From Prevotellaceae bacterium (lineage in GTDB: Bacteria > Bacteroidota > Bacteroidia > Bacteroidales > Paludibacteraceae): DNA of 64,000 nucleotides. The notes under the pieces are model-generated. The model was not told the origin of the DNA. It was given only the letters and a program-made list of their open reading frames with translations, and searched no databases. Below are positions 63,448 through 64,000 of this stretch, in pieces; positions within the stretch are counted from its first letter, which is position 1, and every line of letters begins with the position of its first letter. Both the position numbers and the translations under genes were made by a program. The DNA is taken from positions 62,001 to 126,000 of the forward strand of contig JACJXK010000002.1 in the NCBI GenBank assembly GCA_020636675.1, written 5' to 3'.

Positions 63448-64000
63448 ATGAAAATTAAATTTGTATTTTCACTGTTAGCTCTCTTTTGCTTGCATGGAGT
63501 CATGAAGGCTCAGGAGGAGATTGTATATGACCAATACCATTTCAATTACTATTTGGTCAATCCGGCTGTGGCAGGAGCGGAGCGATGTTCGCATCTGATG
63601 CTGACCGGTAAATTCCAATGGGTGGGCATGGACGATGCTCCGATGACTCAATCGTTGAGTTTCAGGACAAGGGTTCTGAAAAATGTGGGTTTGGGTGCCT
63701 ATGCATACAATGACAAGAACGGATATTCTTACAGACAAGGAGGCCAGGCATCGTTTGCCTATCACATCCCGTTGTCAGAAAACAGTGGCTATTTCATGAA
63801 GGAACGCTCCATAGACCGTCAGTTGTCTTTTGGTGTGTCTGCGGTGGTAAGCCATTATGGATTTTCTGAAAAATTATTTTCGGATGCAAATTCTTCTGAT
63901 CCTTTGGTTGGAAATGGAGACACGGATAAGGGCTTCTATTTCAATGCCAACTTCGGAACATATTTCTTGTGGGACAACTTCTTCTTGGGCGTTTCTGCCA
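63448..64000 (+). CDS. PorP/SprF family type IX secretion membrane protein (partial)
   Basis: Opens MKIKFVFSLLALFCLHGVMKAQ (signal peptide, cleavage after KAQ) and continues DQYHFNYYLVNPAVAGAERC, the family hallmark of PorP/SprF proteins. Outer-membrane barrel strands follow (LSFGVSAVVSHYGF, FYFNANFGTYFLWDNFFLGV). It runs off the window after 184 codons; the family is about 300 residues. PorP/SprF proteins lie beside genes with gliding-motility-type C-terminal domains and hold those proteins on the surface, as expected for the giant protein upstream. Confidence 0.9.
   Translation, partial: MKIKFVFSLLALFCLHGVMKAQEEIVYDQYHFNYYLVNPAVAGAERCSHLMLTGKFQWVGMDDAPMTQSLSFRTRVLKNVGLGAYAYNDKNGYSYRQGGQASFAYHIPLSENSGYFMKERSIDRQLSFGVSAVVSHYGFSEKLFSDANSSDPLVGNGDTDKGFYFNANFGTYFLWDNFFLGVSA

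Overview
The window looks like a Bacteroidales chromosome (Bacteroidaceae/Prevotellaceae-like). Promoters match the Bacteroidetes -7 box TAnnTTTG, sometimes with TTTG about 19 bases upstream. Several secreted proteins carry type IX secretion (T9SS) C-terminal domains. The infB N-terminus is very long, and polysaccharide-degrading lipoproteins are common. No tRNA, rRNA or CRISPR array was seen by eye. All family calls come from reading motifs; no database search was run.

Regions. 0-7 kb: housekeeping genes (PAP2-like membrane protein, sigma-54, a radical-SAM DNA-repair pair, GlsB-like stress protein, DUF4384-like exported protein, RpiB). 7.4-10.9 kb: a tightly overlapped mannan operon (GH26 mannanase, mannosylglucose phosphorylase, cellobiose 2-epimerase). 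11-30 kb: an AT-rich accessory zone holding an IS3 element, a decayed IS4-type element, a decayed IS21 element and an intact IS5-type element. Between these lie broken genes (comEC with an in-frame stop, truncated nitroreductase, GIY-YIG remnant, a CBM9-like gene split by the IS5 element) and a protease/beta-barrel fusion. The same zone holds a four-gene redox cassette (ArsR regulator, thioredoxin lipoprotein, 2[4Fe-4S] ferredoxin, membrane Fe-S protein) lying between two inverted copies of a hairpin-rich repeat of about 180-210 bp.

30.5-38.7 kb: a methyltransferase and a PHP phosphatase, then a strong promoter driving seven genes. These are an aromatic amino acid ammonia-lyase, ketoreductase, ketosynthase, ACP, acyltransferase, B12-binding radical SAM enzyme and dehydratase, which reads as a compact aryl-lipid or polyene pathway. 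A group II intron sits just after the terminator of this operon. 40.7-47.7 kb: secreted polysaccharidases on the minus strand (CE4-GH8 fusion, GH5 mannanase, SGNH acetylesterase). 48-53.8 kb: rimP-nusA-infB and cvpA. 53.8-64 kb: a polysaccharide flippase, a 2592-residue T9SS cell-surface protein with an RCC1-like propeller and many Ig-like repeats, and its PorP/SprF-type partner running off the window.

Together the genes describe a glycan-degrading gut or rumen-type anaerobe that attacks acetylated mannan and xylan outside the cell and converts mannobiose to mannosylglucose and then to mannose 1-phosphate plus glucose. The best candidates for undescribed biology are the repeat-flanked redox cassette with its operator bracketing the -7 box, the minimal ammonia-lyase lipid cluster, the HtrA-like protease fused to an outer-membrane barrel, and the base-composition mosaic inside the giant surface protein.
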